A stretch of 64,000 nt of DNA, taken from NCBI GenBank assembly GCA_030867875.1, contig JAOWCC010000238.1, forward strand, positions 496,001 to 560,000. Reading direction: 5' to 3'. Positions 33,919 through 43,773 of this stretch are shown piece after piece. Every line of letters starts with the position of its first letter. The first letter of the stretch is position 1. The position numbers were made by a program, and so were the translations under genes. Source of the stretch: Actinernus sp. WN-2022. Taxonomy: Eukaryota; Cnidaria; Anthozoa; Actiniaria; Actinernidae. Below the pieces are notes generated by a model. It did no database searches and was not told where the DNA came from. It saw only the letters and a program-made list of their open reading frames with translations.

Positions 33919-34918
33919 GACCGCCATTTTACGTGATCATCCGATCGAGGCACGAGGGATCGAAAAGGCGTAGGCGCGAACACTGCGCTTCTCTGTTTCT
34001 CTTAATGTTACCTGGGTGGCTAATTGAACGAGCAGGAAGCATACAAATGTTTTGCTGCACGGGTGGATAAACGAGGAAACGTTGTTGCAGAAAAAAACTA
34101 ACGAATGCGCACTGTGCCAAATTGTCTTGCCGGTGGGGTCTGGGTTTGTGTTGCTAAGAAACACATATACTGTGTGTCACTGGAGCCTAGTAAACATTGT
34201 TTTCCTCCATAGCCAACGTGAAAACATTGTTGCGGAAGCAAATTTTGCCTCATCGAAACAAAAAAATGTCTTTGAAATGCTTCAGAAAAATGTTTTCCTT
34301 CCTGGAAGATTGATTTTTTTTGCGCAAATGTTCCCGCGGACTTAGACTCGTTTTTACAGACAAATGTATGGAAAACTAAAACCACGATTGCATGCTTCCC
34401 AGCACAGCTACATCCCTCAAATTTCGATCAGTTAATCGTTTACTTGGTATCTTAAGTTTGTATCTGAAGAATATTTCAGAAATTCGATTTTACGGATTTT
34501 ATTTGTCATCGGATTCCCATACAAACACTGTATTTCGCGCCATGTTTACACCCCTTTCAAAATGTCGGAATTAACCGCGAACTGGTCTATTACTTTAAAA
34601 CTGTAAAGAAATACGTTATTCTTTGTGTACCAGGTTTGTAGTTTCTCAGCTGTAGGATGTCCGGTGTCCGCGGGGAACAGGATATCAGGACACGTGACTT
34701 GTCCCGTCGTGTGTACCGACCTTTACGTCTGCGAGCGGGCGAGGCGCGCGGCGTGATTTATTGTTTTTCACTTGTGTGGGTTGTTCTTTTATCTTTCATT
34801 TTCCATATTGATTTTCTTTGTTTTTTATGCAACGAGCTCCGCTATAAAGAGATACGAGGACGACAGTAACAAATCGCATACAAGTGTATCACAGGCAGCT
34901 TTAAGCAGAGAGCGAGCC

Positions 34919-35016
34919 ATTATGCACTAGTCTAAGTAAACCCCCACCCCCCTCCCCCTCCCACCCTGTCCCGGGTTGGGGGAGGAGGGGGGTTTCTTTG
35001 ACTAGTGCATTATCAC
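34919..35016. repeat. C/G-rich hairpin repeat
   Basis: ATTATGCACTAGTC pairs with GACTAGTGCATTAT, then AAACCCCC pairs with GGGGGTTT. The centre is a run of CCCC and GGGG blocks, which could form a G-quadruplex or i-motif. No gene is supported between 31,150 and 36,890. Confidence 0.7.
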
Positions 35017-36889
35017 CCCGCCGTAAAATCAAAAATGAATAAAATACCCTGTCTAGACAGTACAGTACATGTGAAAATATTTATAGATTTTATGATAATT
35101 TTACCTGACACGCGCCATCAACAACATCCCCGCCAAGTGCCAAGGCATTTCATACAATTCTTAGTATAGCAAAAACAAATCATTGATTTTGAAGAGCGGG
35201 AAAAAAGTGAAGAAAGCCTTCAATGCCTTTCATGCCTTCAACGGTAATATAGTTGTTTTTCCCTGGTAACGCCGAGAAGATATGCCACATTCCCTCGTTG
35301 AATATACACAAAATGAGCACTTGATCAAGTCCAAATCCATCTCGTGGATAGGGCGGGAAATACACGTGCAGGCGTTACACGCAGTTCTTGTCACGCAATT
35401 CTTGAGATATCAGTATATCACTGCAGGTATTTCATCTATTTCGGTGATACCACATTTGATTTCATGGATTATACACACATTTTGGTATTTCAACGGAACG
35501 AACAGAATATTATGCACAAGATTGAAAAAAATTGAGTCCGTAACCAGCAAGGTAGTAACGACATCAGAATGGCTTCCCGTTGCTGAATCTTAACGGTTCT
35601 AACTTGGACAACTATCCGATGAGCATATAATAAAGGGCTTCCAAGAAAACGAAACCATTAGGTTTTTATTATTATGAAAAGAAAACATCGTTTCTTTACA
35701 GAATAAAAACTAAAAACTTGAAAAGAGAATCGGCTAAAGAACCTAAATACGACTGTACGTGCATTTCTACTTGTCACTCATTCACCCCGCAACAGAGGCT
35801 CGCAAAATTCAGAGTGCCTCGGATTAGAAGCTGTATTTAAAGCATAGCGTAGTTTGAAATCCTCTATATATCATATTCAAAGAAAATTCATTGTCTTTGA
35901 TCCAATCAAACAATTTTAAACGAAGATACTGCCATAAACTATGAGTACCTATTTTTCAGCTTTGACTCCGTCAAACTCGACAATAATTCAGTTACTTTAG
36001 ACATCTGCATATCGGGTGATGGACTTGGTCACCCTTAAAAACTAAAATAATATTGAAAATGAATGTGCATTCGAATTCTTAAAGCAATTATTGGCAGAAA
36101 ATCTGTGAAGTTCACCGTATTTTCGATTTTAATCGGAAAAAAAATCGCCGTGTCACCATATCGTCGTTTGTTTAATAACTGAACATTGCGGATTTTGAGA
36201 GTGCGTACTCTCTAACCCAGCATTAACTTTACAGAGATTTTTTTTACCAGATGCAAAGATCTATTGTAAGTCAATCTAGAAATATTTCTAAATTCAAAGA
36301 AAAGAAGGCCGCAACTCTGCAAACGGCCATTGCCAGACAGCATTTATCGGGTTTTAAAATTCGACAGAAGCGACAAAATATAAATACAAATTGTTGATTT
36401 TGGTTTTAATATGCTGACGGGACTTAGTACTAAAGCAAGTAAAAATATTATCTTTCTACTTAAAATCATTTGCGATTGCGACATGTTACAACATAAGGTA
36501 TATTTTGCTCTGATTTTGAGCATTTCAGGGGGTCAAACAGTTTATTGTCATATCTCAAAGGCCTTTTACATTTCAGCCAAACTATTTCACATGGGACATT
36601 AGCTAGTTAAGATATAAATATGTGCCAAATTTAAAGGAAATCGGAGAGGTGCACTGTAGACTCGTCTGCATGGTTTTCACATGGATCCTCTCTTAAATAT
36701 AACAAGCCATAAGAAAAAAGGAAAATAAATAGTAGATAATTACATGTGGTAAATTGATAAGTGTGTAGTGGTCAAAGGAGCAAAAGCTTTCGAGTTGCCA
36801 ACTACCATGTGCAGTTCATCAGCGCGGTAAACAACGAAGACCCAGAAGCTTTTACAGCACTAAAACATTTTCTCTGGACTAGGGTGTCT

Positions 36890-38710
36890 TGAACGCCCAT
36901 ATCATATCGAACTAGACCCCACGGTCCAACCAGTAGTAAGTACCCCGAGGAGAGTCCCGTATTGAATACTGGACAGAGTTAAGAATCATAATGCTCTCGA
37001 CGACCAGTCAAGGCGTCATTGTTTCAGTTGATGAGCCCATGGACTGGGTCAACTCGATGATCGCTGTCGAAAAGAAAAACACCGAAACACTTCGGATCTG
37101 CATTGATCCGCGTCCGCCGAACAAGGCAACCAGGAGAGAACACTATTACTTATGGAGGAGATAACTACAAGCTAAGGGGAGCGAAGTATTTCTCAACCCT
37201 TGAGGCGCGATCAGGGTATTGGCAGATACCACGTTTGCAACGCCCTTTCAGTGGCCTATATAGTTTCACTCGAATACCCTTCGGCATTCACAGCGCACAA
37301 AAAAGTATTTCATAAGAGACTGTATGAACTTCTCGATAACCTCCCAGGAATCGAGATATATATCGACGGCATTCTCGTCTGAGCGGTGAGAACCCCAGAG
37401 GAACACGACGAGACTTGAGAGAACGCTATAGAGGGCCAGACAATACAACCTGAGACTCAACCCTGACAAGTGGAAGCTCAGGCTCCCGAGGGTTTGTACA
37501 TTAGCCATGTACTCTCAAGAGAATGTGCAATCCAGACGCTTCCAAAGTGGAAACCATAACCAGTATGCCAGCTCCAGAAGACAAACACAGTATACAGCTA
37601 CTTGGCATGGTCAGCTACGTGGTCAAGTTCGCCCCCAATATCTCAGGTGTCAGAGCATCGCTACGCGAGCTGCTCAAGAAGGAACTCGCGTGGCAGAACG
37701 TCACGAACAGTCACTCCCTGATATGAAGAAGCTCTTAACGGAAACGAGCCCAAGAATCCTGAAGTCCTACAACCCAACGCAGCCAGTGCAGTTGCAGGTA
37801 AACGCGTGTAAGTCAGGTCTTACTGAGTGCAGCGTAACTGACAGGATGGATCACCCTGAAGCTGATTGCAGGTACGCGCATATCGAAACGGAACTGCTAG
37901 CTGTAGTGTTTGGCTTTGAGTGTTTCTACCAGTACGTTTATGTCAAGCAGGTAGCGGTCGAGGCGGACCACAAACCATTGCTGCTTCGTTTACGTTTAAG
38001 CAGGTTGGATTAATGGGAGCTATATAGCCGAATAGCTCGTCTAAAGAGGTACCACATAGATATCATTTACAAACCGGGAAAGTAGCTCTATACTGCAGAC
38101 TGGCTGTCAAGAGCACACCTCCCAACAACTGACACGGAGGATGAAGAGCTAGTGAAATGTGTCATTCAGTCACATCATTAGTGACCAGAAGATAGCAGAA
38201 CTTCAACGAGAGATATCAAGTGACACAACGATGATAAAAGGCTACACAGGCCGACTGAACCATAAAGTGTCGCAGTTTAGATTCGTGAATACTGGTCCAG
38301 CAAAGACGAACTCTCTGTTATCGACGGCTTTATAAAGGCGAGGCAATCGTAGTACCTCAAGCATTGAGAAGAGGTCATGAAGAAGATACACGAAGGACAC
38401 CTAGTCATCGAAAGAACCAAACTTCGAGCCCACTATTGGGAGATCGCTTATCTACGCTGTATAAACTACAGAATGCGTAGTATACAAAATTAAACCGATC
38501 TTCTCGAGACACGGGATAGCGGAAATAGTCAAGTCGGACAATGTGCCACAATACAGTTCCGGTGAATTTGCAAGGTTTGCTGCGGATTGGAATTTCAATG
38601 TGAGTCCCACTGAGTACTCGCAGTCTAACGGCCTCGTAAAAAAAAACGTACACACAGCCAAAAGAACGCTCGACAAAGCCAAGCGTGATATCAACGATCC
38701 CAATCTTGCC
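36890..38710 (+). pseudogene. Decayed Ty3/gypsy pol (RT, RNase H, integrase start)
   Basis: Plus-strand fragments in changing frames follow the order of a Ty3/gypsy pol. They are the RT entry region (IELDPTVQPVVSTPRRVPY, then PMDWVNSMIAVEK and RICIDPRPPNKA), RT core scraps (KYFSTLEARSGYWQI, FTRIPFGIHSAQ, IEIYIDGILV), RNase H (HIETELLAVVFGFECF, VEADHKPL), the integrase zinc module (EGHLVIERTKLRAHYWEI) and the end of the core (EFARFAADWNF, NPNLAH). Stops and frameshifts are frequent, and part of the integrase core is missing before 38,557. This is a dead element that continues at 40,456 after an insertion. Confidence 0.85.
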
Positions 38711-40454
38711 CATCGGGCAGAATCCTATTGTTCTTCGCGACATGTACTTACTGTTGAAGAATTAAACCAAAGCGGAATAATTATAATCTAACGCATGAGC
38801 AGTTCGCTTTAACGATACCTGATTGGTTGTTGATTAATCGTTATGGGAATACAAATGTCTCAAGGCTGATAAGCACCTGTCAATCAATGCCAGAAATAAC
38901 GTGATGGCGCTAATTATTAACAATAGATGTCCTTTTCAATTGAACCGACTGTTCATTACGCCTGATCTTGAGTTTTCTGTCACTGAACGGTTTTCGAAAA
39001 GATTTGGCGCGTAGTCAATTGTTTTACTGCTTACGAGAGTCATAACTGGGCATTAATTTGACCGAACAAGCCTTTTGCCCAGTTTCATCGTTTCAGAAAT
39101 ATTTTGTTTTAGACTACCAGTGCTCTTTATGTTTTTTTTTTAAGTTCCACTTTCACTTTCCAATAGGATTTGCTTTGAATTCAACAGGCGACGGCTTCAC
39201 ACGGCTGCTTAGATCTGAGTAAAGACGACAAGGCAATTCGTTTCGTCCTTTGCTAGTTTGACTTCTACAGCAAACGGAAACATGAGAAACATCTAATTTT
39301 AAAGCTGAAGATATTCAAAATCCATTTTGACATCAGTTTATGACGCGCCAGAGCTTTCTACGCTGTTCTGTTAGTTTTCATTTTCGCTTTTCAAATGCCG
39401 GTTCTGAGTCAGTGAAGACAACAACTAGATTATTTATTTTGGTTGTTGACTTCTAGTGCACGCAGAAACACGAAAAAGGTCTCATTTTAAAGCTGAAGGT
39501 TTACAAAATCCGCTTGTACATTTGTTTATGATGTGCTATCGACTTTTATACTGTTCTGTTAGTTTTTCAGGTCAGTCGGTGTTCAATTGTTTTGGTTGGA
39601 AATCAAAGCGGCTTACAGTGCCGCTCTCTGAGTCGGAAGACCACAGCTAGATTCTTTATTTTGGCTGTTGACTTCTAGTGCACACAGAAACACGAAAAAG
39701 GCCTAATTTTAAAGCTGAAGGTTTACAAAATCTGGTTGAACATTTGTTTATGATGCGATATCGAGTTTTACGATGTTCTGTTAGTTTTGCAGCGCAGTCA
39801 TTTTTCCAGCGCAAAAAGACACTTAGCCAACTAAAATTACAATCACAAAGGCTCGTGTGACTCGTCAATTTCAATGCTTCATTAGTCGGCATGCGCTCTA
39901 TTGTCTATATGGGAGGAGCTTAGAAGTCAAGAGATGCCTCGCGGGAATTCTGAAAATCCAAATTTGGCAAGCGAATTTGAGTTTCCAATATGTGTTCTAG
40001 AAAGTTTGATTTCGATAATACTAATATCCGTCAGAATAAGACGAAAAAGAGGCAACGAGTTACTAAGATATCGAACTAACTTTTGCCGTGGGTACCTAAG
40101 AAATTTAGTAATTAATCGAAGAGAAAATCGACCTCAAATTCAACCATTCGTCATTTTCCAGTCAAGCAGCTTCGAAAAATCCCAAATTTGAAGGCAAAAC
40201 CGATAATGCTTATATTCACGCAAATAATTTAATCTTGGGTGCAAATACTTAATTGATATCTTTTCTACAAAACCCCATGGGTACCTAACTCTTATTAATG
40301 TTATTTTCTGCGTAAGTGAGTGAAATCGTAACCTCACTGAAGCGTTTTGGCCCACTTTCTCTGTTATTTGCTTCACGTATCATTGCGTAGCTTTTGAATT
40401 TAGCGCTGTTGTTCTTAGAAATGTCCCGGATGTGTCGCGGCATTCTGGGCAATG
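38711..40454. mobile_element. 1.74-kb non-autonomous element inserted in the gypsy remnant
   Basis: Comparison with copy A (1,580-1,605) shows that integrase sequence reading CAATCTTGCC then ATTCTTGAGTAG is interrupted here. The insert ends resemble an inverted repeat, CATCGGGCAGAATCC against CATTGCCCAGAATGCC. The target duplication is not clear (perhaps CAT). Only short frames are present. Confidence 0.65.
39247..39860. repeat. Three diverged tandem repeats of about 210-225 bp
   Basis: The motif GTTGACTTCTAGTGCAC, then CAGAAACACGAAAAAGG, TTTAAAGCTGAAGG and CTGTTCTGTTAGTTTT recurs at about 39,250, 39,442 and 39,665. The second and third copies are the closest. This forms the middle of the inserted element. 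Confidence 0.7.
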
Positions 40455-40455
40455 C

Positions 40456-40848
40456 ATTCTTGAGTAGCGCAACACACGAGTGGATAATTACAAATCTCCT
40501 GCACAGTTATCCACGGGTAGAGGTCTGCGCGCACTTCTTCCCTGCACTACGAACTACCTGCTTCCGGAGAGTCCTAGCCACCAGGAGACGCAAACGCGAC
40601 GGCTCAGGAAAAAGCAGACTATCCAAAAGGCGTCCTACGACAAATCAGCTGTCACGTTGTTTCCCCTGAAGACGGATGAGACGGTTCAAATGAAGCAGGA
40701 AGGGGATTGGAAACCTGCAAAGGCTATCGAACCAGCAGAGACACCCCTGGGCTATATTGTTGAGCCGTCTACTGCCGAAATCGCAAACATCTCTTACCAC
40801 CGTCTTCATTGTTACGCGAAGGTGCGAGATCAAAGTCGGGACGCATAG
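40456..40848 (+). pseudogene. Ty3/gypsy integrase C-terminus (copy B continuation)
   Basis: It continues the integrase cut at 38,710: NYKSPAQLSTGRGLRALLPC, SPSHQETQTRRLRKK, MKQEGDWKPAKAIEPAETP and GYIVEPSTAEIAN. It carries the same TAG before RNT as copy A (about 40,464) but stays open after it, where copy A has more stops. Less decayed than copy A, but dead because of the broken upstream part. Confidence 0.8.
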
Positions 40849-41720
40849 TTTGCATTAGACTTCCGTCAATCATACAAAGTAGGAGGGCTAATTAACTGTG
40901 ACGGCGGGACATGAAAGTATTCTCTCGTCAAATACTGTTTATTTTATTATTCGCCTTTTGTTTTATTTCTTAATCAAGTTTTCTAACAAAATAGGATAAG
41001 AACAGAGTTCCGTTCAGGTCCGTTCCGTTTACTTTCTTACGTGCTGTCAGACGATGGCCAATATGTGTCTGACTGCGCGCATTAACTCTATTGTCTTTTT
41101 GAAGTCGTCCTCGACATGTTGGCTAGCCCCTCCCCCTTTGTATGATATACGGAAGCCCAGTGCAAACTTTGGAAGATCTATTGATAAAGATCTAGATAGC
41201 GATGAGGATAAAGAGCTGGACTGAACAGTACTGTAAGATACTTATGGACTTCGCTTGTACTCAACACTGATTGGATGAAATAAACGTAAGTTTGAATGCT
41301 TTGTTTTCGTTCTGCAATGTGCATGATTGGTTCTAGTTGTATACGTGGCCCTGATTACAGTAGTTGTACAGTAAAGATCTTGGGAAGATCGTCGAGACTA
41401 ATTTAACGCATCGTTCCGTGTCTAAATGTTGTGACCCTCCCCTTTTTCTCATAATAAAATACTATGACCCTCTCTCAGTTTAAGTACAAAAAAATACGAT
41501 CTCCCCCCCCTCCCCCCCTCCCTCCCCCCTTGTGTAAACATAAACAGCATGGATTACGTTAAATACTAAATAGATACCGAAAGGTTCCTGGTCATACGTA
41601 TACGAAGCGAGTAGTATGAAGAAGAAAAATGAAAGAGAAAGGTGAAGGCCAAAGCGGCCTCGTGCTTTCATCTGTTCTCGGTGTTTGGATCCCCCGGTGA
41701 AACACATATATTGCTTCCCG

Positions 41721-42043
41721 AGTAGTATAGTCGGTATTAAAATGATACCACTTTTTCTTGCACAACAAAACTCAAAAGTCGAATTCAGAAATTCACTTTT
41801 GAGTTTTCTTGTGCAACAAAAAGTTGTATCATTTTAATACCGACTATACTACTAGGTGGGGTACTAAGGGTCATTCAAAGTGTCACTAGACATTCTTGTA
41901 CATAAAATCCAACTCGATAATCCTATTAGAGATATGATTACGTATAGTTATATCGCCGCAACATCCTTACACATAAAAATCCAAACTCAAGTATCTGTTA
42001 AAGCTATCCTAACATATATTTATATCGAAGAGAGAATGGCGAG
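41721..42043 (+). repeat. Left terminal inverted repeat of the Polinton
   Basis: It matches 57,254-57,575 in inverse orientation. The outer 133 bp (41,721-41,853) is itself a near-perfect palindrome (AGTAGTATAGTCGGTATT with its complement at the inner end). The inner part holds a TATA-like motif and reaches the ATG at 42,036, so the repeat includes the promoter and start codon of the first gene. Confidence 0.95.
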
Positions 42044-42983
42044 TTCAAAGCTTTTCAACGTAGACGATGTGATCAAAGCATTAGAAAGGACCAAAGAAGA
42101 TGGACAATCCCATGGATCCATCATATCGTTCGACTGGACCAAGCCTAGAAACGGACCTAACGGATGCAAGTACGTTTCCGTATTCTTTGATATTGGCGCT
42201 GGACCTCAGCCGGCGGTCTTTCGGTTCGAAGGGGAAAAGCACGTGGGAAAGATAGCACCACACAACGAACAAGATGCAGGCAAGAAACGGGATAGACATC
42301 CTTGCCTCCAGTTTCAAAAGTGGAATGCCATCATACCTATGGAGGCAGATGGAATCACAATTAAGCAAAATGACAAGGGAGAATTGGACCTTCCTGCAGA
42401 TGAAAAGTTGAGTCCTACATTCAAGTTAGTAGAATACCTTGATGAGGCCTTTGAAAGTGAAATAAGCAAACTAATCGAAAACGAGAAGGTCTGTATGCGT
42501 AATCCACGGAAACGCAGTCCACACGACGCCATCGTTGTTCCCAATACCAAGGTGGTTTCAATGGTACAAAGGTTCATTTCCACAAATTCTACTACCAATG
42601 CTGGATGCCGCTTACCCAATCCCATGATGAGGATGCGAATGAAATGTGATTACAAGACTGGAATGCCTAATGGACAATTCTTTGACAAAAGTAAATCGTA
42701 CGCTGATGGGGACAACACTAAGTACGAACCTCTCGTTGATGAGAGCTCTAACGGTCTTAACATCGACAACATAAGCAAACTCATTCTACCAGGTTCCATT
42801 CACGATGGTATTTGCAATGCCTCAAGTATTTGTGCAAGTAGTATGGGACTTTCCTACCCACTAGATATTGAGATCGACATAATACAACAACCCTCGAAGA
42901 GGAATAGGTATGATCAACAAGACGTTTATGCCGCCAATACTAAGCATAGTGCCAGTGTGGACACAGCTGCAGAAGATGAGTGA
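42036..42983 (+). CDS. Polinton protein 1, unknown, 315 aa
   Basis: The start is placed at the ATG at 42,036 because the inverted repeat aligns with the polymerase start there and a TATA-like motif lies 10-24 nt upstream. The frame is open further 5' but without an ATG. The protein is soluble-looking, with no membrane segment. Its first 110 residues have a mixed beta pattern (KYVSVFFDIGAGPQPAVFRF, HPCLQFQKWNAIIP). The rest includes a basic PRKRSPHD segment and a Gly/Ser-rich hydrophobic stretch (LILPGSIHDGICNASSICAS), then an acidic tail. I do not recognise a family. A nucleic-acid-binding role, such as a single-strand DNA-binding protein for replication, is a guess. It is followed by a hairpin at 42,996-43,058. 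Confidence 0.75.
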   Translation: MASSKLFNVDDVIKALERTKEDGQSHGSIISFDWTKPRNGPNGCKYVSVFFDIGAGPQPAVFRFEGEKHVGKIAPHNEQDAGKKRDRHPCLQFQKWNAIIPMEADGITIKQNDKGELDLPADEKLSPTFKLVEYLDEAFESEISKLIENEKVCMRNPRKRSPHDAIVVPNTKVVSMVQRFISTNSTTNAGCRLPNPMMRMRMKCDYKTGMPNGQFFDKSKSYADGDNTKYEPLVDESSNGLNIDNISKLILPGSIHDGICNASSICASSMGLSYPLDIEIDIIQQPSKRNRYDQQDVYAANTKHSASVDTAAEDE

Positions 42984-42995
42984 ACGTAGGTAATG

Positions 42996-43058
42996 AAAAA
43001 AAAAAAAAAGAAGAATGAAGGAAGTCGTTGCGTGACTCTCTTCATTCTTCTTTTTTTT
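42996..43058. terminator. Repeated intergenic hairpin, copy 1
   Basis: An A-run then GAAGAATGAAG pairs with CTTCATTCTTC followed by a T-run. The loop core is GTCGTTGCGTGAC. It starts 13 nt after gene 1 stops. Related copies are at 43,671-43,742 and 52,545-52,612. Possible roles are RNA 3'-end formation, a recombination or packaging site, or promoter insulation. None is shown by the sequence. Confidence 0.6.
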
Positions 43059-43108
43059 GGTCACTAGACATTCTTGTACATAAATCCAAACTTGAGTATC
43101 TGTTAAAG
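43059..43108 (+). repeat. Internal copy of terminal-repeat sequence
   Basis: GTCACTAGACATTCTTGTAC matches the terminal repeat at 41,881-41,900. It then jumps, with about 90 bp missing, to CAAACTTGAGTATCTGTTAAA, which is the promoter-proximal part of the terminal repeat. It lies directly after hairpin 1 and upstream of gene 2, so it probably supplies that gene with a promoter of the same type. Confidence 0.75.
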
Positions 43109-43221
43109 GAATGATTAGTATACTGTATATTGCCACCGAATGGTATTAGTATATATTCTTTATTCCACGATATTAGCATTCGTTGTAATCTTAGTACGCA
43201 TTAACACCATACAGATCAAAC

Positions 43222-43659
43222 ATGTCGAAGAAGGACTCGAACGTAGACACCGCAATAACTTGTGATTGGTTGATGAGAGGGAAGGACACGAAATGCCCAA
43301 AGAAGATTTCGAAGACAACGAAGTTCTGTTCCCAGCACAACTACCAAATCGCAAAAGGCTGTGCCCCATATGTACCATGCTCGAAGTGCGGTAAAGGATG
43401 TCGTACTGATTACAAGCTTTGCTCAGGATGTGACCGTCTTGCCATCAAGATGAAGTGTCCCGGTGTCTATATAAGACGCGCTAAGAAGTCCAGCAAGAAG
43501 CTAGAGGATCCAAGAAAGGAGGAGCCAAACATGGTGGAACCGGAGGTAGCATTGCCCGCAGAACCAAGAGTGCTGGAACCAGTGGAAGGTCTTGGAGAGT
43601 CTCTCAACCATGCGCTCAACGAGGTGTTGGCTGCCTTGAGGAACGAGAAGGACGCTTAG
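43222..43659 (+). CDS. Cys-rich zinc-binding protein, 145 aa
   Basis: Residues 14-39 form a C-X10-C-X10-C-X2-H motif (Cys14, Cys25, Cys36, His39; GKDTKCPKK in the middle). This resembles small zinc modules that I recall from nucleocytoplasmic large DNA viruses. A second cluster follows (GCAPYVPCSKCGKGCRTDYK, LCSGC, about residues 46-72). A basic stretch (RRAKKSSKK) and an acidic, Pro/Glu-rich tail complete it. The likely role is nucleic-acid or protein binding through zinc; no enzymatic motif is seen. It lies between two copies of the intergenic hairpin and has its own upstream terminal-repeat-like sequence. Confidence 0.75.
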   Translation: MSKKDSNVDTAITCDWLMRGKDTKCPKKISKTTKFCSQHNYQIAKGCAPYVPCSKCGKGCRTDYKLCSGCDRLAIKMKCPGVYIRRAKKSSKKLEDPRKEEPNMVEPEVALPAEPRVLEPVEGLGESLNHALNEVLAALRNEKDA

Positions 43660-43670
43660 GAATAGCCACG

Positions 43671-43742
43671 AAAAAAGAAAAAAGAAAAAAGGAAGAATGA
43701 AGAAGGTCGTTGCGTGGCCCTCTTCATTCTTCCTTTTTTTTT
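43671..43742. terminator. Repeated intergenic hairpin, copy 2
   Basis: A-rich sequence with GGAAGAATGAAGA pairs with TCTTCATTCTTCC and a T-run. The loop core is GTCGTTGCGTGG, in the same orientation as copy 1. It sits 12 nt after the zinc protein stop and 32 nt before the TFIIB-like gene. Confidence 0.6.
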
Positions 43743-43773
43743 CTATTGAACGTACGACATCTATAGTTGTACC

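Larger units (their letters stand above)
31640..36770. repeat. Distant inverted repeat pair (about 31,640-31,780 and 36,620-36,770)
   Basis: GCATCCATGTGAAAACC followed by GAGTCTACA near 31,700-31,745 recurs inverted near 36,650-36,695, with looser similarity on both sides. They could be the ends of one 5-kb decayed element or two opposite copies of one repeat. No transposase frame links them. Confidence 0.35.

Noticed and set aside
41880..42035. Extension of Polinton gene 1 into the terminal repeat
   Set aside because: There is no ATG before 42,036, and the polymerase start aligns with 42,036 in the other repeat.
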